The position numbers and the translations under genes were made by a program. A stretch of 64,000 nucleotides of DNA. It comes from Ruminiclostridium herbifermentans (lineage in GTDB: Bacteria > Bacillota > Clostridia > Acetivibrionales > DSM-1351). This document shows, one piece after another, positions 11,364-21,709 of this stretch. The stretch is taken from NCBI RefSeq assembly GCF_005473905.2, contig NZ_CP061336.1, positions 852,501-916,500 of the forward strand, read 5' to 3'. Each line of letters starts with the position of its first letter. Positions within the stretch are counted from its first letter, which is position 1. The notes under the pieces are model-generated. The model worked only from the letters and a program-made list of their open reading frames with translations. It was not told the origin of the DNA and made no database searches.

Positions 11364-11867
11364 TTGCAACGAATTGATGCTAACGCTTTAGGAGAACTTA
11401 AAGAAAAAGTTGTAAATATAGGACGTGTAACAAAAGTTGTTAAAGGTGGTAGAAATTTCAGATTCAGCGCTCTTGTTGTTGTTGGAGATGAAAACGGATA
11501 TGTTGGTAGCGGTATGGGAAAAGCAGCAGAAATTCCTGAAGCTATCCGTAAAGGTATCGAAGATGCTAAAAAGAATCTTATCAAAGTACCATTAGTTGAT
11601 ACTACAATACCACATGAAGCTATTGGAGTATTTGGAGCAGGAAAAGTATTGATAAAGCCAGCTGGAGAAGGTACAGGAGTTATTGCTGGCGGTCCTGTTA
11701 GAGCGGTACTCGAACTTGCAGGAATACGTGATATCAGAACGAAGTCATTGGGATCAAATAATCCTATCAATATGGTTAATGCTACTATCAAAGGTCTTTC
11801 TCAGTTAAAGACTGTTGAAGAGGTTGCTAGACTTCGCGGAAAAAATCCAGAAGAAATACTAGGATAG
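11364..11867 (+). CDS. rpsE: 30S ribosomal protein S5
   Basis: 167 residues, standard. S5 works in mRNA unwinding and decoding fidelity. The double-stranded RNA-binding core includes [18 protein letters not shown] and the glycine-rich [13 protein letters not shown] start at 11364, preceded by AAGGAGGGG. rpmD follows 11 bp after the stop. Confidence 0.96.
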   Translation: MQRIDANALGELKEKVVNIGRVTKVVKGGRNFRFSALVVVGDENGYVGSGMGKAAEIPEAIRKGIEDAKKNLIKVPLVDTTIPHEAIGVFGAGKVLIKPAGEGTGVIAGGPVRAVLELAGIRDIRTKSLGSNNPINMVNATIKGLSQLKTVEEVARLRGKNPEEILG

Positions 11868-11878
11868 GGGGAACATTA

Positions 11879-12058
11879 ATGGCTAAGTTAAAGATAACTT
11901 TAAAACGAAGCACAAATAAAGCTGTTGCAAGTCAAAAAGCAACCGTAAAAGCGCTTGGTTTAGGTAAAATCAATACTTCTGTTGAGCAAAATGATAACCC
12001 TCAAATAAGAGGTATGATAAAAAAAGTTTCACATCTTATAAGTGTAGAAGAAATATAA
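11879..12058 (+). CDS. rpmD: 50S ribosomal protein L30
   Basis: 59 residues, found by reading between rpsE and rplO; it is short enough to be missed by length filters. The product begins [12 protein letters not shown] and contains the family segment [22 protein letters not shown] preceded by GGGGGA. Gene order rpsE-rpmD-rplO is canonical. Confidence 0.95.
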   Translation: MAKLKITLKRSTNKAVASQKATVKALGLGKINTSVEQNDNPQIRGMIKKVSHLISVEEI

Positions 12059-12072
12059 GGGAGGTGTAGTCA

Positions 12073-12516
12073 ATGAAATTATTTGAATTACAGCCTGCTC
12101 CTGGATCAAAAAAGCTACCTAATAGAAAAGGTAGAGGTATAGGCAGTGGTAATGGTAAAACAGGCGGCAAGGGTCATAAAGGACAAAATGCACGTGCTGG
12201 TGGCGGTGTAAGACCAGGTTTTGAAGGTGGTCAAATGCCTCTATATATGAGATTACCAAAAAGAGGATTTAATAACTATGAGTTTACATCTAAGTATACT
12301 GAAGTAAATATTTCTCAATTGAATATATTTGAAGATGGTACTGTTGTAAATGAAGAACTTTTAAAATCATCAGGCCTTGCTAAGAAGATTATAGATGGAG
12401 TAGTTATATTAGGAAATGGTGAGTTAAATAAGAAATTAACAGTTCAGGCTGCTAAATTTACGAAGACAGCTATTGCAAAGATAGAAGCTGTAGGAGGAAA
12501 GGTCGAGGTGGTATAA
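12073..12516 (+). CDS. rplO: 50S ribosomal protein L15
   Basis: 147 residues. L15 is a late-assembly protein with a glycine-rich extended N-terminus ([22 protein letters not shown]) and a C-terminal globular domain. ATG preceded by GGGAGGTG. The stop lies 1 bp before the secY GTG, so coupling to secY is likely. Confidence 0.97.
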   Translation: MKLFELQPAPGSKKLPNRKGRGIGSGNGKTGGKGHKGQNARAGGGVRPGFEGGQMPLYMRLPKRGFNNYEFTSKYTEVNISQLNIFEDGTVVNEELLKSSGLAKKIIDGVVILGNGELNKKLTVQAAKFTKTAIAKIEAVGGKVEVV

Positions 12517-12517
12517 C

Positions 12518-13810
12518 GTGAGTGGTATGTTGGAAACACTTAAGAATTCCTGGAAAATTCCTGATTTGAGAAAGAAACTACTTATTACAATAGGTTTGCT
12601 TATTATTTTTAGGTTAGGTTCAAGACTTCCTGTTCCATATCTTGATTCATCAGCATTTGAGAGCCTTATTAACAGCGGAGGTCAACTATTTAATTTTCTT
12701 AATGTTATCGGTGGTGGTGCTTTTAAAAATGCAACAATATTTGCAATGAGTATTACACCATACATTAATGCTTCTATTATAATGCAGCTTTTGACTATTG
12801 CTATACCAAAACTTGAGCAATTGTCAAAGGAAGGCGAAGAAGGTAGGAAAAAGATTGGCCAATGGATTAGATATGTGACAGTTATATTAGCATTTTTTCA
12901 GGCAACAGCTATTACAGTTGGTTTGAAATCTTCACTTGTTTCAGGACTAAGCGTTATATCCTTCATTACAGTTACATTTACACTTACTGCTGGTACTGCA
13001 TTTTTAATGTGGCTAGGTGAGCAAATTACAGAATATGGTATTGGTAATGGTATTTCAATGTTAATTTTCGCAGGTATAGTTTCATCTGCTCCAACAGGTG
13101 TTTTATATCTCATCAACAATTACCAAATTGGAAATCTTGGTACTGGATTCATTGGAATAATTAGTATTATTGCAATTCTTCTAGTATTTGTTCTTGTAAT
13201 CGCTTGTGTTGTTTGGGTTAACCAAGCTGAGAGACGTATTCCAGTACAGTATGCAAAAAGAGTTGTTGGCAGAAAGGTATACGGAGGCCAGAGTACTCAT
13301 TTGCCTATTAAAGTAAACTGGGCTGGTGTTATTCCAATAATATTTGCTATGTCTATTATGATGCTACCATCTACTTTAGTTGGATTTTTTGGTTCAAATT
13401 CAACAAATGCATTTCTTGTATTTATGAAAGATTGGCCATCACATTGGTCATATGCAATTTTCTACGGCATACTTATCGTTGCATTTACTTTCTTCTACAC
13501 ATATGTTCAGTTTAATCCAATTGAACTGGCAAATAATATGAAGAAAAACGGTGGGTTTATTCCTGGTATCAGACCTGGTAAGCCAACATCTGATTATATT
13601 GCAAAGGTTCTAAATAGAATAACTTGGTTTGGTGCACTTTTCCTCGCAGTAATTACATTGTTCCCATATATAATTGGTGCTATTACAGGTATACAAGGTG
13701 TATGGTTTGCAGGAACAAGCGTATTGATTTTGGTTGGTGTTGCACTTGATACTGTTAGACAGATTGAGTCACAAATGCTTACTAGACATTATAAGGGATT
13801 CTTAGAATAA
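12518..13810 (+). CDS. secY: Protein translocase channel subunit SecY
   Basis: 430 residues, the usual length, with ten predicted membrane helices. SecY forms the plasma-membrane channel for the Sec pathway. The plug region and NASIIMQLLTIAIP of TM2 are visible, as is the cytoplasmic NQAERRIPVQYAKRVVGRK loop near residues 240-258 that contacts SecA and ribosomes. GTG start at 12518 next to the rplO stop. SecE and SecG are not in the window. Confidence 0.97.
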   Translation: MSGMLETLKNSWKIPDLRKKLLITIGLLIIFRLGSRLPVPYLDSSAFESLINSGGQLFNFLNVIGGGAFKNATIFAMSITPYINASIIMQLLTIAIPKLEQLSKEGEEGRKKIGQWIRYVTVILAFFQATAITVGLKSSLVSGLSVISFITVTFTLTAGTAFLMWLGEQITEYGIGNGISMLIFAGIVSSAPTGVLYLINNYQIGNLGTGFIGIISIIAILLVFVLVIACVVWVNQAERRIPVQYAKRVVGRKVYGGQSTHLPIKVNWAGVIPIIFAMSIMMLPSTLVGFFGSNSTNAFLVFMKDWPSHWSYAIFYGILIVAFTFFYTYVQFNPIELANNMKKNGGFIPGIRPGKPTSDYIAKVLNRITWFGALFLAVITLFPYIIGAITGIQGVWFAGTSVLILVGVALDTVRQIESQMLTRHYKGFLE

Positions 13811-13828
13811 TTAAAAATGTAGTTAATT

Positions 13829-13885
13829 TAAGTTTATATTTATATTTGTTTGGGGTTTATGATACGTCATAGACCCTAAACTTAG
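13829..13885 (+). promoter_or_regulatory. Long hairpin in the secY-adk spacer
   Basis: GGGTTTATGA (13853-13862) pairs with TCATAGACCC (13867-13876) around a TACG tetraloop, extended outward by TAAGTTTA / TAAACTTA. No T-run follows. The 195-bp spacer may separate the spc operon proper from the adk-map segment; a second promoter downstream is possible but not obvious. Confidence 0.5.
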
Positions 13886-14005
13886 TATTAGGTATTTTAA
13901 TATTGATGATAGAAAGTTTTAGAATAAAAGTAGAAAATTTAGTAACAAAGGGGGGAACAAGTCCACGCTAGTACTTTTTTACCAATAAGGGGTGTGGACA
14001 TAAAT

Positions 14006-14650
14006 ATGAAAATAATACTATTAGGAGCGCCTGGTGCAGGCAAGGGAACACAAGCAAAAATAATATCTGAGAAATTGGAAATACCACATATATCTACTGG
14101 CGATATTTTTAGAGCAAATATAAAAGGAAATACACCATTGGGTATGAAAGTAAAAGAATATTTAGATAATGGTGAACTTGTTCCTGATGAACTTACTGTA
14201 GAGATTGTAAAGGACAGATTAGGAAATGATGATTGTGCTAAAGGATATATATTGGATGGTTTTCCAAGAACAATTCCTCAGGCAGAATATTTGGATAAAG
14301 TTTTAAGTGAAATGAATACTTCTATTGATTTAGCACTCTTAATAGATGTTAAGGATGAGGATATCATTACTAGAATGTCAGGAAGGCGTGTATGTACAAA
14401 TTGCGGTGCTACATACAATATAGTTTTTAATCCAACAAAGGTTGAAGGTATTTGCGATTCTTGTAATTCAGAGGTTATTCAAAGAGCAGACGATTCGGCT
14501 GAAACAGTTTTAAATAGATTGGAAACATATCATAAGCAAACGCAGCCATTGATTGACTATTATAAAAAGACAAATAAGCTAGTGGTAGCTGAAGGTGCAG
14601 AGGAAGTTAAAGATACTACTGAAAGAGTTTTGAAAGCATTGGGGATTTAA
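14006..14650 (+). CDS. adk: Adenylate kinase
   Basis: 214 residues. Converts ATP and AMP to two ADP in the cytosol. P-loop GAPGAGKGT at about residues 7-15, DGFPRT motif near residue 84, and a long LID domain with four cysteines (CTNC and CDSC) forming the Gram-positive zinc site. ATG 14006 is preferred over the in-frame GTG at 13994, which is inside the AAGGGGTG ribosome binding site. map follows 3 bp after the stop. Confidence 0.96.
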   Translation: MKIILLGAPGAGKGTQAKIISEKLEIPHISTGDIFRANIKGNTPLGMKVKEYLDNGELVPDELTVEIVKDRLGNDDCAKGYILDGFPRTIPQAEYLDKVLSEMNTSIDLALLIDVKDEDIITRMSGRRVCTNCGATYNIVFNPTKVEGICDSCNSEVIQRADDSAETVLNRLETYHKQTQPLIDYYKKTNKLVVAEGAEEVKDTTERVLKALGI

Positions 14651-14653
14651 GCG

Positions 14654-15421
14654 ATGTTTACTATAAAGTCACAGGCAGAAATTGATAAGATGAGAAAATC
14701 AGGAGAGATTCTATATGAAACTCTTCAAATTATAAAGAAGAACACAGTTCCTGGAGTTACAACAAGGGAATTAAATAGAATTGCTGAAGAACATATACTT
14801 AAAAAAAATGCTATTCCATCTTTCAAGGGATACGATGTAGGGATACCAGGTGTGCCACCATTTCCTGCTAGTATATGTGCATCAGTAAATGAAGAAGTGG
14901 TTCATGGTATACCAGGTTTAAATATGCTAAAAGATGGCGATATTATTAGCATAGATGTTGGTGTATATTATAATGGATATCATGCTGATGCTGCCCGGAC
15001 TTTTGCAGTAGGAAATATATCTGAAGATGCTAAGAAATTAATTGATGTGACAAAGCAATGCTTTTATGAAGGTCTAAAACAAATGGTAATTGGAAATCAC
15101 ATCAGAGATATATCAGCAGAAATTCAAAAATGTGCTGAAAATGCTGGGTTTTCAGTTGTTAGAGATTTTGTAGGCCATGGTATCGGAGCAAAAATGCATG
15201 AACCACCTGAAATACCAAACTATGTTACAAAACGCAGAGGTATAAAATTAGAAAAAGGAATGACAATTGCTGTTGAACCAATGATAAATGCTGGAGATTA
15301 TGGTGTTAAAGTTTTAGATAATAACTGGACAGTTGTTACGATAGACGGTTCACTATCAGCACATTATGAAAACACAGTAGCAATAACTGATAATGGACCT
15401 TTAATATTGACAAAGTTCTAA
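14654..15421 (+). CDS. map: Methionine aminopeptidase, type I
   Basis: 255 residues. Removes N-terminal Met from nascent proteins. The five metal ligands are in place: the two Asp in IDVGVYYNGYHADAA, His in VGHGIG, Glu in AVEPM and Glu in HYENT. Location after adk is conserved in Firmicutes. Confidence 0.97.
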   Translation: MFTIKSQAEIDKMRKSGEILYETLQIIKKNTVPGVTTRELNRIAEEHILKKNAIPSFKGYDVGIPGVPPFPASICASVNEEVVHGIPGLNMLKDGDIISIDVGVYYNGYHADAARTFAVGNISEDAKKLIDVTKQCFYEGLKQMVIGNHIRDISAEIQKCAENAGFSVVRDFVGHGIGAKMHEPPEIPNYVTKRRGIKLEKGMTIAVEPMINAGDYGVKVLDNNWTVVTIDGSLSAHYENTVAITDNGPLILTKF

Positions 15422-15515
15422 AAAGTTTTTTAATAAGCTATTGTTATTATTTTTATTTTGTTGTATAATTTATAATTGGTTTGATTGTAAATCTAGATTA
15501 TTGAGGTGACTAAGT

Positions 15516-15797
15516 TTGAATGTAGTCCTGGGACAGGTTGTAATTTCGAAAGCAGGGCGAGACGTTGGAAAGGTATTTATAGTAACAGAGATCATAGATG
15601 CGAATTATGTTTATATTAGCGATGGTGATCTTAGAAGAGTTGAAAATCCAAAGAAGAAAAAAATCAAACACTTAGTTATTACGGAAGATGTCATTGAAAC
15701 GATAGTTCAGAAGATATCATCTGATATTAGAATTACAAATGCCGATATTAGAAAGGCAATTGCAGATATACAAAATTCATCTCAATCAGATGAATAA
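15516..15797 (+). CDS. KOW-domain RNA-binding protein (L14e/L27e-like)
   Basis: 93 residues. The N-terminal KOW motif (GQVVISKAGRDVGKVFIV) and the basic KKKKIKH segment resemble a small conserved Firmicutes family annotated as KOW-domain RNA-binding or L14e/L6e/L27e-like protein. The C-terminus is acidic. TTG start with TTGAGGTGA upstream. Its fixed place between map and infA suggests a translation-linked role, but the function is not established. Confidence 0.85.
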   Translation: MNVVLGQVVISKAGRDVGKVFIVTEIIDANYVYISDGDLRRVENPKKKKIKHLVITEDVIETIVQKISSDIRITNADIRKAIADIQNSSQSDE

Positions 15798-15856
15798 TTA
15801 CCTGCTTTAATATTTAATTTATATAGATATTTCGACCCTTTGGAGGAGGTGTTAGT

Positions 15857-16075
15857 TTGGCAAAAGATGATGTTATAGAGGTTGAAGGAACTGTTGTTGA
15901 GTCATTACCTAATGCAATGTTTCAAGTAGAATTGGAGAATGGACATAAGGTACTTGCTCACATTTCAGGTAAACTAAGGATGAACTTTATAAGAATTCTT
16001 CCTGGAGATAAGGTTACTCTTGAATTATCACCATACGATCTCACAAGGGGAAGAATTACTTGGAGAGCTAAATAA
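15857..16075 (+). CDS. infA: Translation initiation factor IF-1
   Basis: 72 residues, the exact family length. IF-1 is an OB-fold protein that covers the 30S A site during initiation. The product begins [15 protein letters not shown] and ends [11 protein letters not shown] start preceded by GGAGGAGGTG. A hairpin pairing ATACCTTT with AAAGGTAT lies in the 110-bp spacer before rpmJ. Confidence 0.97.
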   Translation: MAKDDVIEVEGTVVESLPNAMFQVELENGHKVLAHISGKLRMNFIRILPGDKVTLELSPYDLTRGRITWRAK

Positions 16076-16185
16076 TACATACCTTTGTTGATATGGTCGT
16101 TGACTAGAGGAAAAGGTATTATTAATATATAAGAGTTAAATGATATATGTAAATTTTTTTTTCTTACCATAAGGAGGGTAATGTA

Positions 16186-16299
16186 ATGAAAGTTAAACCA
16201 TCAGTTAAGCCTATATGTGAAAAGTGTAAGATTATAAAGAGAAAAGGCAGAGTTATGGTTATCTGCGAAAATCCAAAACATAAGCAGAAACAGGGTTAA
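16186..16299 (+). CDS. rpmJ: 50S ribosomal protein L36, zinc-binding form
   Basis: 37 residues, read directly from the sequence: begins [15 protein letters not shown] and ends KHKQKQG. The C-x2-C, Cys and His residues form the zinc knuckle of the C+ type. ATG preceded by AAGGAGGGT. infA-rpmJ-rpsM order is standard, but here rpmJ is separated from rpsM by 405 bp. Confidence 0.96.
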   Translation: MKVKPSVKPICEKCKIIKRKGRVMVICENPKHKQKQG

Positions 16300-16354
16300 T
16301 TATAGACCCACTATGAATTTATTAACTTCGTAAAATCTCATCAAGAAGCGGCTG

Positions 16355-16404
16355 AACAATGAATTTTCAATTTATTTGAAATATCCCAATTCATTGTTTT
16401 TCTT
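16355..16404 (+). terminator. Terminator-like hairpin after rpmJ
   Basis: AACAATGAATT (16355-16365) pairs perfectly with AATTCATTGTT (16388-16398), followed by TTTTCTT. The 22-nt loop is large. It would at least partly separate the upstream operon from rpsM-rpsK-rpsD-rpoA-rplQ. Confidence 0.65.
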
Positions 16405-16704
16405 GCTGATATTTTAAATATTTGACGATATCGCTTGGGCATGATGCCTATGGGAATGGCGTTTAAACTACATCATTGACCACGCGGTGGAGAATTAGCT
16501 TGTAATAACTTGGAGGGTATAAGATAATAATCTTTCGTACCACCACGTTACTCTGCTGATTTTTATGCTGAAAATCAGTGTGAAGGTTAGTAAGAATAAT
16601 GCGAAAAATATATTTCTAAAATGAAAGTTATTCGCATTACAAAAGCCAAAGGCTTAAAAAGAGAATTATGTTACAGGAGAATTTTATTGGAGGTGTAAGA
16701 TAAG
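16405..16704 (+). promoter_or_regulatory. Structured leader region upstream of rpsM
   Basis: 300 bp with no plausible gene but several paired segments: ACGCGGTGG (16482-16490) with CCACCACGT (16540-16548, one mismatch); a CTGATTTT/AAAATCAG hairpin at about 16555-16580; and AATGCGAA/TTCGCATT at about 16597-16640. An untranslated leader of the alpha operon, possibly autoregulatory, is my reading. It does not match a named leader I can recall, and no clear promoter was identified. Confidence 0.4.
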
Positions 16705-17073
16705 ATGGCACGTATTGCCGGAGTGGATTTGCCCAGAGAAAAAAGGGTAGAAATTGGTCTCACTTATATCTTTGGAATTGGAAAAGCAAAGTCTAATGAA
16801 ATACTTACAAAGACTGGCGTTAATCCAGATACTAGAGTTAGAGATTTGACTGATGAAGAAGTAAATAAACTTAGAGAAATTATTGACAAAGAGTTTAAGG
16901 TTGAAGGTGACCTAAGAAGAGAGATTGCTTTGAATATTAAGCGTCTTATCGAAATTGGATGCTATAGAGGAAGAAGACATAGAATGGGTCTTCCAGTAAG
17001 AGGTCAGCGTACAAAGACTAATGCGAGGACTAGAAAAGGGCCTTCAAAGCCTATTAGCGGTAAAAAGAAATAG
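16705..17073 (+). CDS. rpsM: 30S ribosomal protein S13
   Basis: 122 residues. S13 in the 30S head contacts P-site tRNA through its basic tail and bridges to L5. A helix-hairpin-helix is near residues 14-45, and the [14 protein letters not shown] tail is typical. ATG preceded by TTGGAGGTG. First gene of the alpha segment. Confidence 0.97.
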   Translation: MARIAGVDLPREKRVEIGLTYIFGIGKAKSNEILTKTGVNPDTRVRDLTDEEVNKLREIIDKEFKVEGDLRREIALNIKRLIEIGCYRGRRHRMGLPVRGQRTKTNARTRKGPSKPISGKKK

Positions 17074-17094
17074 TTAAAGGAGGTTTGCGAACAC

Positions 17095-17499
17095 ATGGCA
17101 ACAAAAACTGCTGGTGCTAAAAGGACTACCAGAAAGAGAAGAGAGCGTAAGAATATTGAACGTGGAGCTGCTCATATACGTTCATCTTTTAATAATACAA
17201 TTGTTACCTTAACAGATACTGCAGGAAACGCTCTATCATGGGCGAGTGCAGGTGGACTTGGTTTCAGAGGCTCAAGAAAGAGCACTCCATTTGCTGCTCA
17301 GATGGCAGCTGAAACTGCTGCAAAGGCTGCGATGGAACATGGACTTAAGACTGTTGAAGTTTACGTAAAGGGACCTGGAGCAGGTAGAGAAGCAGCTATA
17401 AGAGCTTTGCAGGCTGCAGGATTAGAAGTAAGCCTTATAAAGGATGTAACTCCAATTCCTCATAATGGCTGCAGACCACCTAAGCGTAGAAGAGTATAA
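17095..17499 (+). CDS. rpsK: 30S ribosomal protein S11
   Basis: 134 residues. S11 lines the platform and mRNA exit site. Family motifs: [23 protein letters not shown] and the C-terminal [21 protein letters not shown] preceded by AAGGAGG. Confidence 0.97.
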   Translation: MATKTAGAKRTTRKRRERKNIERGAAHIRSSFNNTIVTLTDTAGNALSWASAGGLGFRGSRKSTPFAAQMAAETAAKAAMEHGLKTVEVYVKGPGAGREAAIRALQAAGLEVSLIKDVTPIPHNGCRPPKRRRV

Positions 17500-17529
17500 T
17501 TGTTTATTAAAATGGAGGTGTAAAATTAA

Positions 17530-18159
17530 ATGGCAAGATATACAGAGGCAGTTTGCAGACTCTGTCGTAGAGAAGGCGAAAAGTTATTCTTAAAAGGCGA
17601 GAGATGCTATACTGATAAATGTTCTATATCAAAAAGAGCGTATGCTCCTGGACAACATGGACAGGCAAGAAAGAAATTGTCTGAATATGGTATACAGCTT
17701 CGTGAGAAGCAAAAAGTTAGAAGATTCTATGGCGTAATAGAAAGCCAATTTAGCAAGTATTTTGAAATGGCTTCAAGAAGACGTACAGGAATCACAGGTG
17801 AAAACCTGTTACAAATTCTTGAAACAAGACTTGATAACGCTGTTTATAGATTAGGTTTGGCAACATCAAGACCAGAAGCAAGACAGTTAGTTAGTCATGG
17901 TCACTTTAAAGTAAATGGTAAGCGTGTTAACATTCCATCATACTTATTAAAGGTTGGAGATGTTATATCAGTTGCAGATAAAACTAAGAGTTCTCCAAAA
18001 ATTAAAGCAATTAGCGATATAGCTGGTGGAAAAGTAATACCAAAATGGCTTGAATTTGATGCTGAAAACTTAGTAGGAAAAGTTGCCGCTCTTCCTGAAA
18101 GAGAAGATATTGACTTACCAATCAAGGAACACTTAATCGTAGAGTTGTACTCCAAGTAA
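17530..18159 (+). CDS. rpsD: 30S ribosomal protein S4, cysteine-containing form
   Basis: 209 residues. S4 starts 30S assembly and affects decoding accuracy. Four cysteines near the N-terminus (CRLC, then two more in [10 protein letters not shown]) match the zinc-binding variety. The S4 RNA-binding domain lies at about residues 98-160. ATG preceded by TGGAGGTG. Confidence 0.96.
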   Translation: MARYTEAVCRLCRREGEKLFLKGERCYTDKCSISKRAYAPGQHGQARKKLSEYGIQLREKQKVRRFYGVIESQFSKYFEMASRRRTGITGENLLQILETRLDNAVYRLGLATSRPEARQLVSHGHFKVNGKRVNIPSYLLKVGDVISVADKTKSSPKIKAISDIAGGKVIPKWLEFDAENLVGKVAALPEREDIDLPIKEHLIVELYSK

Positions 18160-18287
18160 TAATTGTAAAATGGTAATTGACTTGGAAGCAACTGAAAGGA
18201 TTATTTTATTAATAATTCTCTATGAGGATTGTTTGTTAGAATCAGTTGCCCTCAAAAAATAAAAATGTTGTTAAGGGAGGGTTCTTG

Positions 18288-19235
18288 GTGATAGAAATAG
18301 AAAAACCTAGAATAGAATGTGTATCTAATAGTGATGATAACACTTATGGCAGGTTTATAGTTGAACCTTTAGAAAGAGGCTATGGCATTACTCTTGGTAA
18401 TTCGTTAAGAAGAATACTGTTATCTTCATTACCGGGTGCTGCTGTTAATTCAATCAAGATTGATGGAGTATTACATGAATTTTCTACAGTTCCCGGTGTA
18501 GTTGAAGATGTTACAGAGATTATACTTAATATAAAGTCTCTTTCATTAAAAATGCATACAGAAGGATCTAAAGTTATTTACATTGATGCAAATGGTGAAG
18601 GACCAATCACGGCTGGTGATATTATCACAGATCAGGATGTTGAAATTTTAAATCCAGACCTTCATATTGCAACACTAAATGGTGACCACAGATTTTATAT
18701 GGAGTTAGTAATCAGTACAGGTAGAGGTTATGTATCTGCTGAGAAAAATAAGCAACCAGGACAACCAATAGGCGTGATTCCTGTTGACTCTATTTATACT
18801 CCAGTTAAAAAGGTCAACTATACTGTAGAAAATACTCGTGTTGGGCAGATTACAGACTATGATAAGCTTACTTTAGAAGTTTGGACTAATGGAAGTATAA
18901 ATCCAGATGAGGCTATAAGCCTTGGTGCAAAGATTCTAAGTGAACATTTGAATTTATTTGTTGATTTGTCTGATCAAGCAAAGCATACAGAAATTATGGT
19001 TGAAAAAGAAGAGACTAAGAAAGAAAAAGTTCTCGAGATGACTATTGAAGAGCTTGATTTATCCGTTAGATCATACAACTGCTTAAAGAGAGCTGGAATA
19101 AATACTGTAGAGGATCTTACTAACAAGACCGAAGAGGATATGATGAAGGTAAGAAATCTCGGAAGAAAATCTCTTGAAGAGGTTCTTCAAAAGCTACAAG
19201 CACTTGGTCTTGTCTTAACTCCAAGTGAAGAGTAA
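18288..19235 (+). CDS. rpoA: RNA polymerase alpha subunit
   Basis: 315 residues. The N-terminal domain dimerises and nucleates core assembly ([20 protein letters not shown]). The C-terminal domain (from about residue 250) binds UP elements and activators through its helix-hairpin-helix. GTG 18288 ([12 protein letters not shown]) is preferred because AAGGGAGG sits 7 bp upstream and the length fits the family; a longer frame from 18246 lacks a site. Confidence 0.96.
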   Translation: MIEIEKPRIECVSNSDDNTYGRFIVEPLERGYGITLGNSLRRILLSSLPGAAVNSIKIDGVLHEFSTVPGVVEDVTEIILNIKSLSLKMHTEGSKVIYIDANGEGPITAGDIITDQDVEILNPDLHIATLNGDHRFYMELVISTGRGYVSAEKNKQPGQPIGVIPVDSIYTPVKKVNYTVENTRVGQITDYDKLTLEVWTNGSINPDEAISLGAKILSEHLNLFVDLSDQAKHTEIMVEKEETKKEKVLEMTIEELDLSVRSYNCLKRAGINTVEDLTNKTEEDMMKVRNLGRKSLEEVLQKLQALGLVLTPSEE

Positions 19236-19335
19236 TTTCTGAATGTTCATCTAAATTGATATTTCAATATTGTTTAGTTGTTTTATAAATATTAAATTGT
19301 ATTCGTTAAAATATTGAGCAAGGAGGGATATAGTA

Positions 19336-19860
19336 ATGCCAGGTTATAGAAAGTTAGGTCGTCCGTCAGACCAAAGAAAAGCAATATTAAAGAATCTGAC
19401 AACAGCCTTATTTGTAAGTGGTAGAATTCAAACTACTGAGGCGAGAGCTAAAGAAGTTAAAAATATTGCAGAAAAACTTATAACACTAGCAATTAAAGAA
19501 GCTGATAACTTTACTTCAAAGTCTGTTAAGGTAAGTTGTGCTAAAGTTGATAGTAAAGGTAATAAGCTTACTGATGCTAAGACTTCAAAAAATGGTAATA
19601 AATACTATGTTATAGATAGAGAAGTAAAGACTGATATGGTGTCTGTTGATAATCCTTCAAGACTTCATGCAAGAAGACTTATGATGAATTGGGTATACAG
19701 ACCAAAGACAGCTGATGGTAAGAACATTAATATCACAGATAAGCTTTTTGATGAGATTGCTCCTAAGTATAAAGGTAAAAATGGTGGATACACTAGAATT
19801 TACAAAATAGGACCAAGAAGAGGCGATGCTGCTGAAATGGTAATCTTAGAGCTTGTTTAA
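19336..19860 (+). CDS. rplQ: 50S ribosomal protein L17 with internal insertion
   Basis: 174 residues against about 113-127 in most bacteria. The N-terminal [16 protein letters not shown] and the C-terminal LFDEIAPKY and [14 protein letters not shown] segments are canonical. Between AIKEADN (about 53) and SRLHARR (about 110) lies an insertion of roughly 55 residues rich in Lys, Ser, Asp and Asn. The frame is intact and codon use matches the neighbours, so it is a real insertion. L17 sits near the tunnel exit. Confidence 0.95.
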   Translation: MPGYRKLGRPSDQRKAILKNLTTALFVSGRIQTTEARAKEVKNIAEKLITLAIKEADNFTSKSVKVSCAKVDSKGNKLTDAKTSKNGNKYYVIDREVKTDMVSVDNPSRLHARRLMMNWVYRPKTADGKNINITDKLFDEIAPKYKGKNGGYTRIYKIGPRRGDAAEMVILELV

Positions 19861-19927
19861 GAGACGTTTTAAACATTAGCACTGTTGATTGTCAACTTTG
19901 GTTATTTAGTGATCAAAACAAAAATTG

Positions 19928-19968
19928 GGGATTAGGCACTAAGGAGTGCTTAGTCCCTATATTTATTT
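19928..19968 (+). terminator. Terminator of the alpha operon
   Basis: A 13-bp stem with three wobble pairs: GGGATTAGGCACT (19928-19940) and AGTGCTTAGTCCC (19945-19957) around an AAGG loop, followed by a T-rich stretch. It ends the ribosomal gene block that began at 2471. The remaining about 220 bp to the ABC gene at 20192 is AT-rich with no other feature seen. Confidence 0.88.
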
Positions 19969-20191
19969 AAAGTAGCCAAGCTTTGTTTATGATATAAAGA
20001 TTATTTATGAAGATATATAAGAATCTTTAAGTACATATATAATTAGTTTCTGCTTTAGTATAATATTATAGTGATGTAGGAAATAAATACTAAAAGGAAC
20101 TTTTACTAAAATAAAAATAGATATGGATGGGTAGCAAATTCTCTTTTGCTTAGTTATAAATCGTACATTTAAGCTTTTTTGGAGGTAGTTA

Positions 20192-21052
20192 GTGAAAAAG
20201 AATATTTTTGAAGTAAATAATGTTAATTATTCATATACCGTATATGATGATATCGGTAATGATATTCAAGCAGTTAAAGACATTAGTATCAATATTCAAA
20301 GTGGCGAGTTTGTTGTTGTTCTAGGAAGAAACGGTTCTGGGAAATCAACAATGGCAAGGCTTTTAAATGCATTACTAATACCTAAAAAGGGTAGAGTGTT
20401 AGTAATGGGAATGGATACAGCAGATGAAAATAATGTTTGGGATATTAGAAGTACAGCAGGAATGGTGTTTCAAAATCCTGACAATCAAATAATTGCTACT
20501 ACAGTTGAGGAAGATGTTGCATTTGGCCCTGAAAATTTAGGGGTTGACCCTAGTGAGATAAGAACAAGGGTAGACGATGCGTTAGCAACAGTTGGTATTA
20601 GCCACTTAAAAGAGAATGCACCACATCTTTTATCTGGAGGTCAGAAGCAACGCGTTGCAATTGCTGGAATTCTTGCAATGAAGCCACAGTGCATTATTTT
20701 AGACGAAGCCACTTCTATGCTAGACCCAGTAGGACGTAAAGAAGTTATAAATATATTAAGAAAACTGAATAAAGAAGAAAATATAACAGTAGTACACATC
20801 ACACACCATATGGATGAAGCTGCATTAGCTAAAAGACTTATAATTATTGACAATGGAAGTATTGTATTAGATGGAACACCCAAAGAAGTATTTAGTGAGG
20901 TGGATAGGATAAAAAGCCTTGGATTAGATGTGCCTCAAGTAACAGAACTGATGTACTCTCTAATGAAACAAGGCTTAAAGGTTGATAATTTGCCGCTAAC
21001 AGTGGATGAAGCGTTTGACTTAATTAATGATATATATCAGCATCTTTCTTAG
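20192..21052 (+). CDS. ecfA1: ECF transporter ATPase subunit A (EcfA1)
   Basis: 286 residues. One of two ATPases powering energy-coupling factor vitamin/metal importers at the inner face of the membrane. Walker [10 protein letters not shown] near residue 47, signature LLSGGQKQR near 146, Walker [16 protein letters not shown] start with TTGGAGGTAG upstream. No substrate-binding S component is nearby, so this is probably a shared (group II) module. Confidence 0.93.
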   Translation: MKKNIFEVNNVNYSYTVYDDIGNDIQAVKDISINIQSGEFVVVLGRNGSGKSTMARLLNALLIPKKGRVLVMGMDTADENNVWDIRSTAGMVFQNPDNQIIATTVEEDVAFGPENLGVDPSEIRTRVDDALATVGISHLKENAPHLLSGGQKQRVAIAGILAMKPQCIILDEATSMLDPVGRKEVINILRKLNKEENITVVHITHHMDEAALAKRLIIIDNGSIVLDGTPKEVFSEVDRIKSLGLDVPQVTELMYSLMKQGLKVDNLPLTVDEAFDLINDIYQHLS

Positions 21053-21109
21053 CATTTTTGCTGAAGTATAAATATAGTAAATAGTAAAAGCTGCTAATAT
21101 TAGTGTTAG

Positions 21110-21709
21110 TTAAGTGTTTTTTATACTTTTGTATACTCTAATTCCGCCGCTTTTATCTATATCTAAGACATTTCCAAAGACATTCATCATTATGTTTTTA
21201 AGTGTGGAACCTCCCTTATTATGAAAAGCTACTAGCCATAATGAGCCATTTTCTGATATATGGTGATAAGCTTCTTCAATTAAATGGGTGTTTAGTTCTT
21301 TTCCAGCAGCAATAGGGGGATTTGAAACTATATCATCAAATACCCTATTAGATAATGATGAAAATAAATTGCTGTTTAAAATTTCAACTTCAAGATTGTT
21401 TGTTTTTGCATTACTTTTTGCATAGTCTAAAGCTCTGTTATTTATGTCAATCATAGTTACCTTTTGTTCAGGAAAGATAGCTTTAATGTATAGCCCGATA
21501 GCTCCGTAACCACAGCCTATATCAAGTACATTTTTTCCAGTGGGGTTAAAGTTTTTAATTAAATTAGAGGAAGCTTTATCAATTTTAGTGCCAAATGAAA
21601 ATACTCCACTTACTGACGTAAATTTCATTTGTATACCAGATAAATTTTCAATAAAGGTTTTTTCTTTTATTTCCGAATCTGGATTTTCTGTATAATAGTG
21701 TTGATTCAT
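21110..21709 (-). CDS. RsmC/RlmG-type class I methyltransferase
   Basis: 199 residues on the opposite strand. SAM-binding motif VLDIGCGYGAIGLY near residue 83 and the NPPI catalytic motif near residue 131 are typical of small RsmC-like methyltransferases acting on guanine N2 in rRNA or on other nucleic acid substrates. ATG with a GGAGGCAAA-type site upstream. It interrupts the usual ecfA1-ecfA2-ecfT order. Substrate unknown. Confidence 0.85.
   Translation of the reverse strand: MNQHYYTENPDSEIKEKTFIENLSGIQMKFTSVSGVFSFGTKIDKASSNLIKNFNPTGKNVLDIGCGYGAIGLYIKAIFPEQKVTMIDINNRALDYAKSNAKTNNLEVEILNSNLFSSLSNRVFDDIVSNPPIAAGKELNTHLIEEAYHHISENGSLWLVAFHNKGGSTLKNIMMNVFGNVLDIDKSGGIRVYKSIKNT

Noticed and set aside
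16480-16550. Minus-strand GTGGTGGTAC motif resembling a T-box antiterminator core
   Set aside because: The rest of the T-box consensus is missing, and on that strand no suitable gene follows (rpmJ is antisense).
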